A stretch of 64,000 bases of DNA from an uncultured Caulobacterales bacterium (GCA_937929915.1 CALFUN010000007.1:186001-250000), one strand, 5' to 3'. Positions 9,585 through 21,831 are shown, counted from the stretch's first letter. Translations and numbers: made by a program. Notes: generated by a model not told the origin, from the sequence alone.

Positions 9585-11006
9585 ATGACCCGCCTGTCAC
9601 CCCGCGATAAAAACGCGCCCCGTGACGTTGATACGCCAAGCATAATTGCTGGCAAATCTGACGTAACGTTGTCTCAGTCTAAAAACACCAAAAAAGTTTT
9701 CATCAAGACCTATGGGTGCCAGATGAATGTTTATGATAGTGAACGCATGGCAGATGTCTTAGCCCCGATTGGCTATGCACCTGTTGACACGCCCGATCAT
9801 GCGGATTTGGTTATTCTCAATACATGCCATATCCGCGAAAAGGCGGCCGAGAAAGTCTATTCGGAACTTGGCCGTATTCGCCAACATAAAGACCGCAATA
9901 AACCTGACATGAAAGTCGCCGTAGCGGGATGTGTTGCCCAAGCCGAAGGGCAAGAAATTATGCGCCGCGCACCTATTGTCGATATGGTGTTAGGGCCGCA
10001 GACCTATCACAAACTCCCTGAAATGATCGCCAAAGTCACACGCGAGGCAGGCGAAGTCTTAGAAACAGATTTCGATACGCTGGAAAAATTCGATCACCTA
10101 CCAGAGACGCGCACAGCTAAAGGGTTTTCGGCCTTTCTCACTATCCAAGAAGGTTGCGATAAATTCTGCACCTTTTGTGTTGTACCTTATACGCGCGGAG
10201 CCGAAGTCTCCCGCCCTGTGGCGCAAATTGTCGCCGAAGCCCGCTCACTCGCCGCGCAAAATGTACGTGAAATCACGCTGATTGGGCAAAACGTAAATGC
10301 CTATCATGCCCAAGGCCCTGATGGCTCCGAATGGGGCTTAGGAGAGTTAATTCGCCATATCGCTTTGATTGGCGGGATTGACCGTATTCGTTTCACAACA
10401 TCCCATCCGCGCGACATGGATGATGCGCTCATTGAGACGATCGGCAAAGAACCCAAGCTCATGCCTTATCTACATTTACCAATTCAATCTGGCAGCAATA
10501 AAATTCTGCGCGCCATGAACCGCGACCATAGCTATGAGCATTATAAAAACCTAATTGCCAAAATCCGCAAAAGCCGTCCAGATATTGCTCTCTCAGGGGA
10601 TTTCATTGTTGGCTTTCCGGGCGAAACAGATGCCGATTTCGAGCAAACCCTAAAATGCGTCGAAGAGATTGGCTATGGCAGTTCATTTTCATTTAAATAT
10701 TCCATTCGCCCCGGCACACCTGGCGCCTCTATGCACCGCCAAGTCCCTGAAGATGTCAAATCAGAGCGTCTTAAGCGCCTGCAAGATTTGCTCTATACGC
10801 AGCAATTTGCGTTTAATCAGTCTTTGATCGGACGCACCCTTTCTGTCCTCGTCGAAGGCACAGGCCGCGAAGACGGACAACTCTTTGGCCGAAGTCCTTA
10901 CCTACAAGGTACACATTTTAACGGCCCCAAAGATTTAATTGGCCAGATCGTCGATGTGACAATTACGGATGCAGGCAAAAACTCTTTGATTGGAAAATTA
11001 GAATAA
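9585..11006 (+). CDS. miaB: tRNA-2-methylthio-N6-dimethylallyladenosine synthase MiaB
   Basis: [15 protein letters not shown], radical-SAM [22 protein letters not shown] domain at C-terminus. Confidence 0.96.
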   Translation: MTRLSPRDKNAPRDVDTPSIIAGKSDVTLSQSKNTKKVFIKTYGCQMNVYDSERMADVLAPIGYAPVDTPDHADLVILNTCHIREKAAEKVYSELGRIRQHKDRNKPDMKVAVAGCVAQAEGQEIMRRAPIVDMVLGPQTYHKLPEMIAKVTREAGEVLETDFDTLEKFDHLPETRTAKGFSAFLTIQEGCDKFCTFCVVPYTRGAEVSRPVAQIVAEARSLAAQNVREITLIGQNVNAYHAQGPDGSEWGLGELIRHIALIGGIDRIRFTTSHPRDMDDALIETIGKEPKLMPYLHLPIQSGSNKILRAMNRDHSYEHYKNLIAKIRKSRPDIALSGDFIVGFPGETDADFEQTLKCVEEIGYGSSFSFKYSIRPGTPGASMHRQVPEDVKSERLKRLQDLLYTQQFAFNQSLIGRTLSVLVEGTGREDGQLFGRSPYLQGTHFNGPKDLIGQIVDVTITDAGKNSLIGKLE

Positions 11007-11159
11007 TATCATTTCGTAAGACTCGCTCCTTAATCCCAATTCGTAAGGCACACAAATTACACAACAAAGATTAAGGAACAAAACAGCTATCTCTACATAG
11101 CCGTATCAAAAAGTTTGCATATAAGAGGAAATATAAGCCATTAAAAATACAAACAATAA

Positions 11160-11236
<77 letters not shown>

Positions 11237-11345
11237 TTGCCGTAGGGCCTCTTACCCTGCACATAGGCTTTCTGCAATTATAATCTTGGACATAATCACA
11301 GTCTAATGAGTTGAAATATTCTTTAAAATCCCGCAAAGGGCCAAG

Positions 11346-12341
11346 ATGCGCTCTGCACTCACACCATTATTGATCTTTTGGGTTATCCTTGGCTTTTCAG
11401 CCTGCGGCGAGATCACGCCCACGAGCGATACTGTTGACCAAAAGGTCGCTCAAGCGCGCGCGCGCAATGACGGCCCGGCCATATGGGTTGCCAAAGATTA
11501 TGACAGCACGCTTTACCTATTTGGAACAGTCCACCTCTTGCCAGATGAATTATCTTGGCAAAAGGAGGATATGCGCCAAGCCTTTCAAGAGGCGGGCACA
11601 GTGTTTTTCGAAGTCGATACAGGGCCAGATGGGCAAATTGCTGCAACTGTCTTGACCACAAGTCTTGGCATGCGCTCTGATGGTCTTCGGCTCTCTGATG
11701 GCTTAGACAATTATCAGCTTAACCTATTAGAGGCTGCCGCCAATAATGGAAACCTTACCATAGCTTCGTTAGATGCTATGAAACCTTGGTTGGCCACAGA
11801 GTTTTTAGCCTTTTCAGCCGCGAAAAATGCTGGTCTGAATCCAGACCTTGCCGCCGATGAGGCCTTAAAATCTCGCGCCCGGCGGCAACAAAAAAATATT
11901 ATCTATCTGGAAACAACAGAAGACCAAATACGAGCCTCGGCTGATTTGCCAGATTTTGTACAAGATGCCGTCCTAACCGAAACATTAGAAAATTATAACA
12001 GGCTCGGTGATGAAATGACGTTGATTGCAAAATCATGGGCGATAGGCCGAACGGATTTTTTAACACAAGAACTCATCAAGCCCATGAAGGCGCGCGCGCC
12101 CGAAGTCTTTAATGCTCTGCTGCGTGACCGCAATCGAAAATGGGCAAATACCTTATCACGCTTTATGGAAGATAGCGGCACAGGTTTTGTGGCTGTGGGG
12201 ACAGCGCATTTATTAGGAGACGGCAGCCTTCTAGATGAATTGCGAGAACAAGGTTACACAGTCACGCGGTATTACGCGTTTAAAGGCGAGAATGTTATTT
12301 CCCCAACGGATCTATCTATAGAGCGTGTTGGGGATAAATAA
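11346..12341 (+). CDS. TraB/GumN family lipoprotein
   Basis: Lipobox FSAC; AIWVAKDYDSTLYLFGTVHLLPDE ... FVAVGTAHLLGDGSLLDELREQGYTV. Confidence 0.88.
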   Translation: MRSALTPLLIFWVILGFSACGEITPTSDTVDQKVAQARARNDGPAIWVAKDYDSTLYLFGTVHLLPDELSWQKEDMRQAFQEAGTVFFEVDTGPDGQIAATVLTTSLGMRSDGLRLSDGLDNYQLNLLEAAANNGNLTIASLDAMKPWLATEFLAFSAAKNAGLNPDLAADEALKSRARRQQKNIIYLETTEDQIRASADLPDFVQDAVLTETLENYNRLGDEMTLIAKSWAIGRTDFLTQELIKPMKARAPEVFNALLRDRNRKWANTLSRFMEDSGTGFVAVGTAHLLGDGSLLDELREQGYTVTRYYAFKGENVISPTDLSIERVGDK

Positions 12342-12351
12342 TTTTACGTAT

Positions 12352-13770
12352 TTATTTAACAGCTAGAAATAAATTAGATCCGCCGCGATCAATAGATAAG
12401 GCAAAGGGGCCGTCTTTGCCGTCAATGACGTCTTCGAAGTCAGATAAATTTGATATTTTCGTTGACCCAATACGCCGAATAACATCCCCTCGGCGCAGCC
12501 CAGACCGCGCCGCTTTACTGCCGCGCTCTACACTGGCAACTAATACGCCGTCATCGCCGCCGCGCAGTTCTAAATCTTCAGGTATATCTGTGATTGACGC
12601 CCCGTCAAAACCTTCCAGCATAGGTCTATCTTCGGGTTCATCCTGATCAATAGGCTCATCTCTATCATCAACTTCGGCCACTTCAATCCGAGTGGTTCGG
12701 CGCTTTCCATTGCGTATATAGGTAATATTGGCACGTGTTCCAGGCTCTAATAGACCAACAGCATTGCGCAGATCAGAACTATCTAAAATATCATCACCGT
12801 TAAATTCGACAACTACGTCTTGCGGCTCAAGGCCAGCTTTTTCCGCAGGCGTATCTTCATTAACATCACTAATTAAAGCCCCATTTAAAGAGCCTAAATT
12901 TAAAGCTTGGCGCAAATCTGGCGTTATATCTTGAATGACAACACCAATGCGTCCGCGGCGCACCTCCCCGTAAGCCTCTAATTGCGTCATCACACCTTTA
13001 ACAATACGGATAGGCACAGCAAAACCGATACCTTGATTGCCGCCAGAGCGTGTGACAATCGCAGAATTAATCCCAATTAGCTCGCCTTTGGAGTTTACCA
13101 AAGCGCCGCCAGAATTGCCTGGATTAATTGAGGCATCCGTTTGGATGAAATCTGAATAATTATCCCCAGAGCGATTGTCGCGCCCAAGAGCGCTAATAAT
13201 CCCCGAAGTTACGGTTGAGGACAGTCCAAAAGGATTGCCTACTGCAATCACAAAATCACCAACACGCGCTTCATTGGTTTTCGCCAATTTTAAAGCTGTC
13301 AAATTACGCGCATCTATCTTCAGCAGTGCAATATCCGTTTGCGGGTCAGTGCCAACAACTTCAGCTTCAATTTGCCGTTTATCCTCAAGTGTAACAGTAA
13401 TTTGCGAGGATTCATCAATGACATGGTGATTTGTCAAGACAAGGCCTTTGCTCGCATCAACAATAACGCCAGAGCCAAGCCCTTCGCGCGGAGCGCGGCG
13501 TTGCGGCAATCTATCACCAAAAAGACGGCCTAATAATTGTTCTTCTTCGCTACGGCTATCGCTTTTAACCTCGCCAACCGTATTTATACTCACAACCGCA
13601 GGCGTTACGCGCTCAAGCAGCGGTGCCATAGTTAAAACGCCGCGACTATCTATCGTCATAGCATCCGATTGAGACAATCGTGATTGTGCATCTGAAGTCT
13701 GTACAAATGTGAGCGGCGTCAGGATCAGCGCCATCGCAGCAGCAGAGCCTAAAATAATTGATTTACGCAT
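12352..13770 (-). CDS. DegP/HtrA (Do family) periplasmic serine endoprotease with two PDZ domains
   Basis: GSGVIVDASKGLVLTNHHVID, TDIALLKID, DASINPGNSGGALVN catalytic motifs; two PDZ domains. Confidence 0.93.
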   Translation of the reverse strand: MRKSIILGSAAAMALILTPLTFVQTSDAQSRLSQSDAMTIDSRGVLTMAPLLERVTPAVVSINTVGEVKSDSRSEEEQLLGRLFGDRLPQRRAPREGLGSGVIVDASKGLVLTNHHVIDESSQITVTLEDKRQIEAEVVGTDPQTDIALLKIDARNLTALKLAKTNEARVGDFVIAVGNPFGLSSTVTSGIISALGRDNRSGDNYSDFIQTDASINPGNSGGALVNSKGELIGINSAIVTRSGGNQGIGFAVPIRIVKGVMTQLEAYGEVRRGRIGVVIQDITPDLRQALNLGSLNGALISDVNEDTPAEKAGLEPQDVVVEFNGDDILDSSDLRNAVGLLEPGTRANITYIRNGKRRTTRIEVAEVDDRDEPIDQDEPEDRPMLEGFDGASITDIPEDLELRGGDDGVLVASVERGSKAARSGLRRGDVIRRIGSTKISNLSDFEDVIDGKDGPFALSIDRGGSNLFLAVK

Positions 13771-14021
13771 TTTACATCCTTTAACAGGTTTTATTTACAG
13801 ACTTAATTTAAGCTTCATACGCGGCGCATCAAGACCTCAGACCAGAATCTAACCGCCTTTTAATTTCAAACATAATTGATAGCTATGTGAGGCTAATACG
13901 AATATCTAAAAATCTCGTCTCAAAACATCCAGACAGCTGCCTCCAGATTTCGTCATCATTTGTCCGTTGACATCACAGGGCGGGACGCTAGTTTGCCTCA
14001 AAATTATAAAGGTATAGTCTC

Positions 14022-14402
14022 ATGGCCTCTCCCTGGAACGATCAACGCCCCATGGCACCGCATTTACAAATCTGGCGCTGGCATCCTGCCATGCTGAGCT
14101 CGATTTTACACCGCGCCAGTGCAATTATAAGCTTTATCGCTCTTATATTGGTCGGCATTGGACTATTCGTTTTGGCACTAACGGGTCAATTACCTCTAGA
14201 GAGCTTAATATATAGTCCGCTTGGCGCGATTGGGTTTACATTTTTCGTCTTCGCCTTTGCCTTTATGATGCTCGCACAGCTTCGCCATGCCATTTGGGAT
14301 ATGGGCAATATGTTCAAGCCAGAACTTAACAACACCCTCTCTTATGCCATGATAATGCTCGCCGCCTTTATCGCAGGCGTTTCGCTCGGCTTAGTGGTTT
14401 AA
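14022..14402 (+). CDS. sdhC: Succinate dehydrogenase cytochrome b556 subunit
   Basis: RPMAPHLQIWRWHPAMLSSILHRASA; three TM segments; followed by sdhD and sdhA. Confidence 0.92.
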   Translation: MASPWNDQRPMAPHLQIWRWHPAMLSSILHRASAIISFIALILVGIGLFVLALTGQLPLESLIYSPLGAIGFTFFVFAFAFMMLAQLRHAIWDMGNMFKPELNNTLSYAMIMLAAFIAGVSLGLVV

Positions 14403-14411
14403 GGAACAGAT

Positions 14412-14750
14412 ATGGCACACGGAAAAGGCACATCACACCACAAACTCCACGGCTATGTTGGCTGGGGTTTTATCATTGGCCTACCCTTTGCGCTTCTAAG
14501 CGCAATTAAAGCGATTAAGACGCATGACTCGGCTGGGTTTGTACAATGGCTGTCCTCGCCCATTGGCGCGATTGGGTTTCTAGCCTTTTTCACAGCCGCA
14601 ATTTGGTATTGTAAATTAGAATTTGACGAAGTTGTCATGGATTACTTCGACGGCGGCACGCGCGCTTTTGGCCTATTGGCAAGCAAGGGCGTTGCGCTCA
14701 TTATATGGCTAATCACAGCTTTCGCTGTTGTAAAATTAGCATTTCTTTAA
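14412..14750 (+). CDS. sdhD: Succinate dehydrogenase membrane anchor subunit
   Basis: Three-TM protein between sdhC and sdhA. Confidence 0.85.
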   Translation: MAHGKGTSHHKLHGYVGWGFIIGLPFALLSAIKAIKTHDSAGFVQWLSSPIGAIGFLAFFTAAIWYCKLEFDEVVMDYFDGGTRAFGLLASKGVALIIWLITAFAVVKLAFL

Positions 14751-14761
14751 GGTAGCCTTTC

Positions 14762-16546
14762 ATGACAGACTGGATTGATCATACATTTGATGTTGTTGTT
14801 GTTGGCGCAGGCGGCTCGGGGTTACGGGCCACATTAGGCGCGGCGCAAGCTGGATTGAAAACAGCTTGTGTGACGAAAGTGTTTCCAACCCGCTCACACA
14901 CAGTCGCCGCGCAAGGCGGCATTGCCGCTTCTCTTGGAAATATGGGGCCAGATGATTGGCGTTGGCATATGTATGATACCGTTAAAGGCTCTGACTGGCT
15001 GGGCGATCAAGATAGTATTGAATATCTGTGCCGCGAAGCCCCCAAAGCGGTTTATGAATTAGAGCATTGGGGCATGCCGTTTTCGCGCAATGAAGACGGT
15101 AAGATTTATCAACGCCCCTTTGGCGGCCACACAACCGAAATGGGCGAAGGCCCGCCCGTACAGCGTACATGCGCCGCAGCTGACCGCACAGGCCATGCGA
15201 TGCTCCACACACTTTACGGGCAATCCTTGCGCAATGATGCCGAGTTTTTTATCGAATATTTTGCGCTTGATCTCATTATGGAAGATGGTGTGTGCCGCGG
15301 CTTAACGGCTTGGAAATTAGATGACGGAACCTTGCACCGCTTCCGCGCACAGAAAGTTATCTTAGCAACGGGCGGTTATGGCCGTGTGTTTTTCTCAGCC
15401 ACCTCGGCCCATACCTGCACAGGCGATGGTAACGCCATGGTCTTGCGCGCTGGATTGCCTTTACAAGATATGGAATTTATTCAGTTTCATCCCACAGGCA
15501 TTTACGGCGCGGGCTGTCTCATCACAGAGGGCGCGCGCGGTGAAGGCGGCTATTTAACCAACTCTGAAGGCGAACGTTTCATGGAGCGTTACGCCCCGAG
15601 TGTGAAAGACTTAGCCCCGCGCGATATGGTAAGCCGCGCAATGGTTATGGAAATTCGCGAAGGGCGCGGTGTTGGAAAAGATAAAGATCATATCTTCTTG
15701 CATCTCGATCATCTAGATCCTGATGTCCTAGCAGAACGTCTGCCGGGGATTTCCGAGACAGCCAAAATTTTCTCTGGCGTGGATGTGACCCGAGAGCCTA
15801 TCCCCGTGCTGCCAACTTGCCATTATAATATGGGCGGCATTCAAACCAATTATCACGGCGAAGTTCTGACCAAAAAAGGTAAAAACCCTGACGCAGTTGT
15901 GCCCGGGCTTATGGCTGTTGGCGAAGCAGCCTGTGTGTCCGTACATGGGGCCAACCGTCTTGGGTCAAATAGCTTAATTGATCTCGTCGTCTTTGGCCGC
16001 GCAGCCGGTCTTCGTGTCGGCGAAACTGTCACGCCAAATGCAAAACAAGCCCCGCTTGCGGCAAATGCAGGCGAAGCTTCGATTGCACGCCTTGAAAAAC
16101 TCAAAACGGCAAATGGCACAAAAAAGGCTGCAGAAATTCGGCTTGAGCTTCAAAAAGCCATGCAAAATCATTGCGCTGTCTTTAGAACCAATGACAGCCT
16201 TTTAGAAGGCGTTGAAAAAGTCACAGCCATAGCCGAGACGATGAAAGACGTTGCCGTTTATGACAAAACAATGATTTGGAATACGGACCTCATGGAGGCG
16301 CTTGAATTAGATAATCTTCTCGGTCAAGCTATGGTGACAATGGCATCGGCTAATAATCGCAAAGAATCGCGCGGCGCGCACGCACATGAGGACTATGCAG
16401 AACGTGACGATAAGAAATGGATGAAGCATACGCTTGCATGGTATGATTACGGCACAAATAAAGTCAAAATCAACTACCGGCCTGTTCATGATTACACGAT
16501 GAGCGATGGAATTGATTATATCAAACCAAAGAAGCGGGTTTATTAA
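14762..16546 (+). CDS. sdhA: Succinate dehydrogenase flavoprotein subunit
   Basis: [78 protein letters not shown]. Confidence 0.97.
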   Translation: MTDWIDHTFDVVVVGAGGSGLRATLGAAQAGLKTACVTKVFPTRSHTVAAQGGIAASLGNMGPDDWRWHMYDTVKGSDWLGDQDSIEYLCREAPKAVYELEHWGMPFSRNEDGKIYQRPFGGHTTEMGEGPPVQRTCAAADRTGHAMLHTLYGQSLRNDAEFFIEYFALDLIMEDGVCRGLTAWKLDDGTLHRFRAQKVILATGGYGRVFFSATSAHTCTGDGNAMVLRAGLPLQDMEFIQFHPTGIYGAGCLITEGARGEGGYLTNSEGERFMERYAPSVKDLAPRDMVSRAMVMEIREGRGVGKDKDHIFLHLDHLDPDVLAERLPGISETAKIFSGVDVTREPIPVLPTCHYNMGGIQTNYHGEVLTKKGKNPDAVVPGLMAVGEAACVSVHGANRLGSNSLIDLVVFGRAAGLRVGETVTPNAKQAPLAANAGEASIARLEKLKTANGTKKAAEIRLELQKAMQNHCAVFRTNDSLLEGVEKVTAIAETMKDVAVYDKTMIWNTDLMEALELDNLLGQAMVTMASANNRKESRGAHAHEDYAERDDKKWMKHTLAWYDYGTNKVKINYRPVHDYTMSDGIDYIKPKKRVY

Positions 16547-16600
16547 TTTTAACGCCCGCATAAGCTCAATTCGTGATGAGAGCAAATTTTTAACCCCATC

Positions 16601-17080
16601 ATGAATAAACGCATGACATGTGTGATGATTAGCTTACTCTCCCTGACTGGGTGCAAATTGCCTATGTCAGGTAATATTGACCTAGGCGATGGTCAAAACA
16701 TAACAGCTGAAATGGCGGAATATGCTCAAACCACGCTTGAAGCCTTTTATGATTATGACCTAGAAACAGTGTTCGGCCGTATTGATCCAAGGGTTGCGGA
16801 TAAATTTTCACTTAAATTATTAGAGCAAATAAATGAAAATACGCATGAAACCGCTCAAGCTGAAAATAGCGTAAAATATGCACATCATTATCGATCTGAA
16901 AACGGGTTAAAATTTGTCACCATAGAATATAATGTTCCCAATCAAAATGGGCGTGAAGACGTCACCATATCTCTGAGTTATGAAGAGAATATTTGCTGCA
17001 AATTAGTTGACTTGCATGTCAAACCCCTGATCGGCCAGCAATATAAAATGCCAGAATATAGACCGCTCACCAGCCCTTAA
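16601..17080 (+). CDS. Hypothetical lipoprotein
   Basis: Lipobox LTGC near N-terminus (MNKRMTCVMISLLSLTGCKLP); open frame with no overlapping conserved gene. Confidence 0.6.
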   Translation: MNKRMTCVMISLLSLTGCKLPMSGNIDLGDGQNITAEMAEYAQTTLEAFYDYDLETVFGRIDPRVADKFSLKLLEQINENTHETAQAENSVKYAHHYRSENGLKFVTIEYNVPNQNGREDVTISLSYEENICCKLVDLHVKPLIGQQYKMPEYRPLTSP

Positions 17081-17520
17081 TGCGCGAAACGCCGTCCGCG
17101 CGCAATACGCGAGGCGATTTCCCGGGCCAGATCTATATCGGCAGGTACCAAATCAAGTTTCGGAATTAAATCGGGCCAAACCCATTTAACCATTTGCCCT
17201 TCTTTTGGCCGCACAAAGCCGTCCCATTGGCGGCATAAATAAAGCGGCATGAACAAATCAAAATCCACATAGGCGTGACTCGCAAAAGAAAAAGGCTGTA
17301 AACATCGCTCGCAAGGCTCCACGCCAAGTTCCTCATAAAGCTCCCGTGTTATAGCACGTTCTGGCGTTTCATTGGCTTCAACTTTTCCGCCCGGAAATTC
17401 CCATAAACCTGCATAATCTTTGCCCTCTGGGCGCTGAGCCATTAAGATACGGCCATCCGTATCAATCAACGCGCAAGCGGCAACAAGCAATAATTGTCGT
17501 GCCTTATCTGCCATCATCAA
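17077..17520 (-). CDS. mutT: (Deoxy)nucleoside triphosphate pyrophosphohydrolase, MutT-type Nudix
   Basis: Nudix box GGKVEANETPERAITRELYEELGV. Confidence 0.9.
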   Translation of the reverse strand: MMMADKARQLLLVAACALIDTDGRILMAQRPEGKDYAGLWEFPGGKVEANETPERAITRELYEELGVEPCERCLQPFSFASHAYVDFDLFMPLYLCRQWDGFVRPKEGQMVKWVWPDLIPKLDLVPADIDLAREIASRIARGRRFAH

Positions 17521-17671
17521 GACCTGTTATCCGTATTAAGATCAAGATAGTCATGTTTAAGGCCATAGCCATAAACATACTCGCCTTCGTTATTGCCATC
17601 ATAAAGTCAGCCATGGGCAGCACGTTCATAAAGCTGTCAGGCGCAAAGGTTGATATAGAATAAGCAGACAT
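17504..17671 (-). CDS. Small methionine-rich putative membrane protein (55 aa)
   Basis: ATG at 17671; MSAYSISTFAPDSFMNVLPMADFMMAITKASMFMAMALNMTILILIRITGLDDGR; end overlaps the mutT start by 17 nt. Confidence 0.35.
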   Translation of the reverse strand: MSAYSISTFAPDSFMNVLPMADFMMAITKASMFMAMALNMTILILIRITGLDDGR

Positions 17672-17704
17672 AAATGAGTTTCTAATCAATATTATTTATA
17701 GGGA

Positions 17705-18655
17705 TTATTTATCAGGACTATGTGTTGAAACATTAGGCGTAGCAGACATTTCAACAGGCATACGCGCAACGCTGCCTTGCGCTCTTAAATCTTCCATCAA
17801 TGTTTGAATGGCATCAAAGGTCAAAAAATTTCGCAACGCCTCGCGGCTCTCTTCATAGCTTTTACTGCCGGGCCGGCGGCGGGAGATAATTTCCACAACA
17901 TGCCAACCTTTCCCTGTTTCAAATGGCGATAGGCGCTGACCTTTTTTACCTGCAAATACGGGACGTGCAAAATCAGCTGTAAAAACATCAAAGGTAAAAT
18001 AGCCTAAATCCCCGCCGCGATCTCGCGTATCTACATCAAGTGATAGATCTGCGGCTAAGGCTTCAAAATCGCCATCATTTTCAAGCTGTTTTATTACTTC
18101 AATGGCATCTTCCTCAGATTCGAGAATTATATGACGCGCCCGAATTTCATCGCCAAGATCGGCTAATGCGGCTTGGGTATCATATAGTTTACGCATCGCG
18201 TCTTCGGTGACAGTGTCCCGAATATGTGTTTCCAGACGCATAGAGCTTAAAAGCCGCTCACGAGCCATCTCCAAGCGGCGCACGGCTTCATCTGTTTTAT
18301 CAATACCTGAGCGTCTCGCATCTTGGGCCAATAATTTTTGATCAATCAAGCTATCCAAAGCCATCATAAATTGCGCGGTTGTTAAAACAGGAGGCATATC
18401 TTGCTCCGCAGCATCTTTTTGCAAAACACCTTGGGTGAGTGCCATATCGCGCACATCCTTATATAAAATCTCATCTGGGCCAACTTTTGCAACGATTGTC
18501 GTAGCAATAGGCAAGGCCCGGTCAACAGCTGATATTTCTAAGGACGTATTTTGTGAATTTTCTGTATTTTGGCACGCCATAAGCACAAAACCCGCTAAAA
18601 ACAGATTAAACGTCATATATATGCCTGTTTTTAAGCTTTTATCTATAAACTGCAT
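17705..18655 (-). CDS. Peptidylprolyl isomerase (parvulin/SurA-like) with SurA_N-type region
   Basis: EIRARHIILESEEDAIEVIKQLENDGDFEALAADLSLDVDTRDRGGDLGYFTFDVFTADFARPVF; N-terminal TM/signal segment. Confidence 0.87.
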   Translation of the reverse strand: MQFIDKSLKTGIYMTFNLFLAGFVLMACQNTENSQNTSLEISAVDRALPIATTIVAKVGPDEILYKDVRDMALTQGVLQKDAAEQDMPPVLTTAQFMMALDSLIDQKLLAQDARRSGIDKTDEAVRRLEMARERLLSSMRLETHIRDTVTEDAMRKLYDTQAALADLGDEIRARHIILESEEDAIEVIKQLENDGDFEALAADLSLDVDTRDRGGDLGYFTFDVFTADFARPVFAGKKGQRLSPFETGKGWHVVEIISRRRPGSKSYEESREALRNFLTFDAIQTLMEDLRAQGSVARMPVEMSATPNVSTHSPDK

Positions 18656-18789
18656 CTTAGGAATTGCCTTAAATTCATCTGTGAAACCCAGCCCGATTAT
18701 TGACTTAGAGCATCACCATCCCTAAGTCGACACAAAGCTATTGGTTAGCGCAAATGCTTAAGCGCAAAACCCACATATTAGGAGCCCCC

Positions 18790-21700
18790 ATGTTAGGGAT
18801 TGCGAAGAAAATTTTCGGAACTGAAAATGACCGAAAGCTGAAAAAACTACGGCCGCTCGTCGAGAAGATTAATGCGCTTGAACCGCAATTTGAAAAACTC
18901 ACCGATGATGCATTACGCCTGAAGACAGATGAGTATAAAAAACGTCACGCGGACGGGGAAAGCCTAGATGATCTGCTACCTGAAGCCTTTGCCACAGTGC
19001 GCGAAGCGGCAAAACGTACATTAGGACAACGCCATTATGATGTTCAGCTTATTGGCGGCATCACGCTTCACCGCGGCGAGATTGCAGAAATGCGCACAGG
19101 CGAAGGGAAAACACTTGTCTCTACACTTGCGGCCTATCTCAACGCGCTATCAGGGCGCGGGGTGCATATCGTTACCGTCAATGATTACCTGGCAAGCCGT
19201 GATGCGGAATGGATGGGACAAATTTACAATTTTCTCGGCATGAGTGTGGATTGCATCAACAATCATCCAGCCTATGGGGGCGGACGCCAAGCGGCTTATG
19301 CCTGCGATATTACCTATGGCACTAATAATGAGTTTGGCTTTGATTATCTGCGCGATAATATGAAGTTTTCTCTCGAAGAAATGGATCAACGAGGTCATGT
19401 CTTTTCCATTGTAGATGAGATCGATTCTATCCTGATTGACGAAGCCCGAACGCCTTTAATCATCTCTGGCCCAACAGATGACAAATCAGAGCTATACCGC
19501 ACGGTTGATGCTCTTATTCCATCCATCAAAGAAGATGGCTATGAAGTTGACGAAAAGGCGCGCACGGCGACCTTTAACGAAGACGGCAATGAGCAAATTG
19601 AAGCCTTACTGCGTGAAAACGGATTGCTTCAAGGTGAGAGCCTATATGACATCGAAAATGTCACTATCGTTCATCACATCAACCAAGCCTTAAAGGCCCA
19701 TAAGCTTTTCATCCGCGACAAAGATTATATTGTCAAAGATGCGGAAGTTGTCCTAATTGATGAATTTACAGGCCGCATGATGGATGGGCGCCGCCTCTCT
19801 GAAGGTTTGCACCAGGCGATAGAAGCCAAAGAAAATGTCGATATTAAACCTGAAAACGTCACATTAGCCTCTATTACTTTGCAAAACTATTTCCGCCTTT
19901 ATGAAAAGCTCTCTGGCATGACCGGGACAGCCGAAACCGAGGCAGGTGAATTTGCCGATATTTACAGTCTTGAAGTTCTCGTAATTCCGACAAATCGTCC
20001 CATACAGCGTATTGACGATGATGATGTAATTTACCGCACCGAAGATGAAAAATTTGCGGCCATTGTCGATGAAATCGCAGCCACCTCGCATAAGGGCCAA
20101 CCGATTCTCGTCGGAACTGTCTCGATTGAAAAATCAGAAAAATTATCAAATTTCTTAAATAATGTGAATCATCTCAAGACACGGGCTGCTAGCTATAGCC
20201 AGCAAGCCGATGAATTTATCACGGCGGGTAATCTCACAGGAGATGACCTTAAAACGCTTGATGACATTCTTACAGATATAGATCGTAGTTCAGACGTAGA
20301 AGAGCGGGGCAATTATTTTGAAGCCAAAACACAAGACCTTGTTAAAAAAGGCAAGTTAAATACGGGAGACTTACGCCGCCTCGCACGCTTACGCCGCATG
20401 GTGGCTGCCATGACACGCTTTGCCGCAGAAGGCGGAGTTAAGCACCGTGTTCTAAACGCACGCTTCCATGATGAAGAAGCCTCTATTGTCGCGCAAGCTG
20501 GCGTCCCCGGCGCCGTGACAATCGCGACCAATATGGCGGGCCGCGGCACAGATATTCAGCTTGGCGGTAATTTCGATATGCGAGTTGAGCAAGAAATTCC
20601 TGACGGCCTCGATAAATATGAACGCCTGCGTATGGAAGAAAAAATCAAAGACGAAATCTTTGAGTATAAAGCCAAAGCTCTCGAAGCTGGCGGCTTATAT
20701 GTGCTTGGTACGGAGCGCCATGAATCACGCCGTATTGATAATCAACTACGCGGACGTACAGGCCGCCAAGGTGATCCAGGCCGCTCAAAGTTTTATCTCT
20801 CAACCGAAGATGATCTTATGCGGATTTTTGGAGGAGATCGCCTCAAATCTATGATGGGGACTATGGGCTGGGAAGAAGGCGAAGAACTCACCAATCGTTT
20901 CATGTCCAAAGCCGTAGAGCGCGCGCAAGTTCGCGTCGAGCAACAGCATTTTAACAGCCGTAAAAACCTTCTCAAATATGACGATGTCATGAATGATCAG
21001 CGCAAAACAATATTCGAGCAGCGGCTTGAATTCATGGCTGATGATGATGTGTCAGATGTGATTGAAGATTTCCGTCATCAGCTTTGCGAAGATTTAATCG
21101 AACAACATATTCCGAAAAAGGCCTATGCCGAGCAATGGGATATTGAAGGCCTCTCTAGCGCCTCTGAACAAGCTTTGCTGATGAATATTCCATATAAAGA
21201 TTGGGCTGCCGAAGAAGGTATTGCCGATGAGGAAATGATGACGCGCCTAAAAAGCGCAACAGATACGGCCTTTGAACAGCTCTCTGACGGGATAGACTCT
21301 AAAGACTTGCTGCGTGTGGAAAAGCAAATCCTATTGCAAGTCATTGATAAAAACTGGCGTGAGCATTTGCAGCAGCTCGATAATCTTAAATCTGTGATTG
21401 GTATGCGGGCTTATGGACAACGCGATCCGCTCAATGAATATAAATCCGAAGCGTTCACCTTATTTGACAGACTTCTTATTAGTCTGCGCGAAGATGTCAC
21501 AAAAGCGACGATGAATACGCTCATCACAGCGCAAATGCAGCGTCAACAGAATGCGCAAATGCGCCAAGCACCTCCTACGCAAAACCCATCTCCAGAACAG
21601 CAAAAACGCCAAGCCTTCCAGCCTATGGGCGCAGGACGACCCAGCGCCCCCCCCGCAGCTGCCCCTCAAACGGCCAGATCTCCAATGGATATGATGCGCG

Positions 21701-21831
21701 CAGCCGCCGCAACAACCGGGCCTGTTACGACAGACACAGATAGCTTCGATCTTAAAGGCGTCTCCCGCAATAGCCCGTGTCCGTGCGGCTCAGGTAAAAA
21801 GGTCAAACATTGTCACGGTAAAGCCAGTTAA
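18790..21831 (+). CDS. secA: Preprotein translocase ATPase SecA, with an unusual insertion in the second nucleotide-binding region
   Basis: [51 protein letters not shown]-terminal SEC-C motif [20 protein letters not shown] at 18790 preferred over the ORF start at 18754. Confidence 0.96.
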   Translation: MLGIAKKIFGTENDRKLKKLRPLVEKINALEPQFEKLTDDALRLKTDEYKKRHADGESLDDLLPEAFATVREAAKRTLGQRHYDVQLIGGITLHRGEIAEMRTGEGKTLVSTLAAYLNALSGRGVHIVTVNDYLASRDAEWMGQIYNFLGMSVDCINNHPAYGGGRQAAYACDITYGTNNEFGFDYLRDNMKFSLEEMDQRGHVFSIVDEIDSILIDEARTPLIISGPTDDKSELYRTVDALIPSIKEDGYEVDEKARTATFNEDGNEQIEALLRENGLLQGESLYDIENVTIVHHINQALKAHKLFIRDKDYIVKDAEVVLIDEFTGRMMDGRRLSEGLHQAIEAKENVDIKPENVTLASITLQNYFRLYEKLSGMTGTAETEAGEFADIYSLEVLVIPTNRPIQRIDDDDVIYRTEDEKFAAIVDEIAATSHKGQPILVGTVSIEKSEKLSNFLNNVNHLKTRAASYSQQADEFITAGNLTGDDLKTLDDILTDIDRSSDVEERGNYFEAKTQDLVKKGKLNTGDLRRLARLRRMVAAMTRFAAEGGVKHRVLNARFHDEEASIVAQAGVPGAVTIATNMAGRGTDIQLGGNFDMRVEQEIPDGLDKYERLRMEEKIKDEIFEYKAKALEAGGLYVLGTERHESRRIDNQLRGRTGRQGDPGRSKFYLSTEDDLMRIFGGDRLKSMMGTMGWEEGEELTNRFMSKAVERAQVRVEQQHFNSRKNLLKYDDVMNDQRKTIFEQRLEFMADDDVSDVIEDFRHQLCEDLIEQHIPKKAYAEQWDIEGLSSASEQALLMNIPYKDWAAEEGIADEEMMTRLKSATDTAFEQLSDGIDSKDLLRVEKQILLQVIDKNWREHLQQLDNLKSVIGMRAYGQRDPLNEYKSEAFTLFDRLLISLREDVTKATMNTLITAQMQRQQNAQMRQAPPTQNPSPEQQKRQAFQPMGAGRPSAPPAAAPQTARSPMDMMRAAAATTGPVTTDTDSFDLKGVSRNSPCPCGSGKKVKHCHGKAS

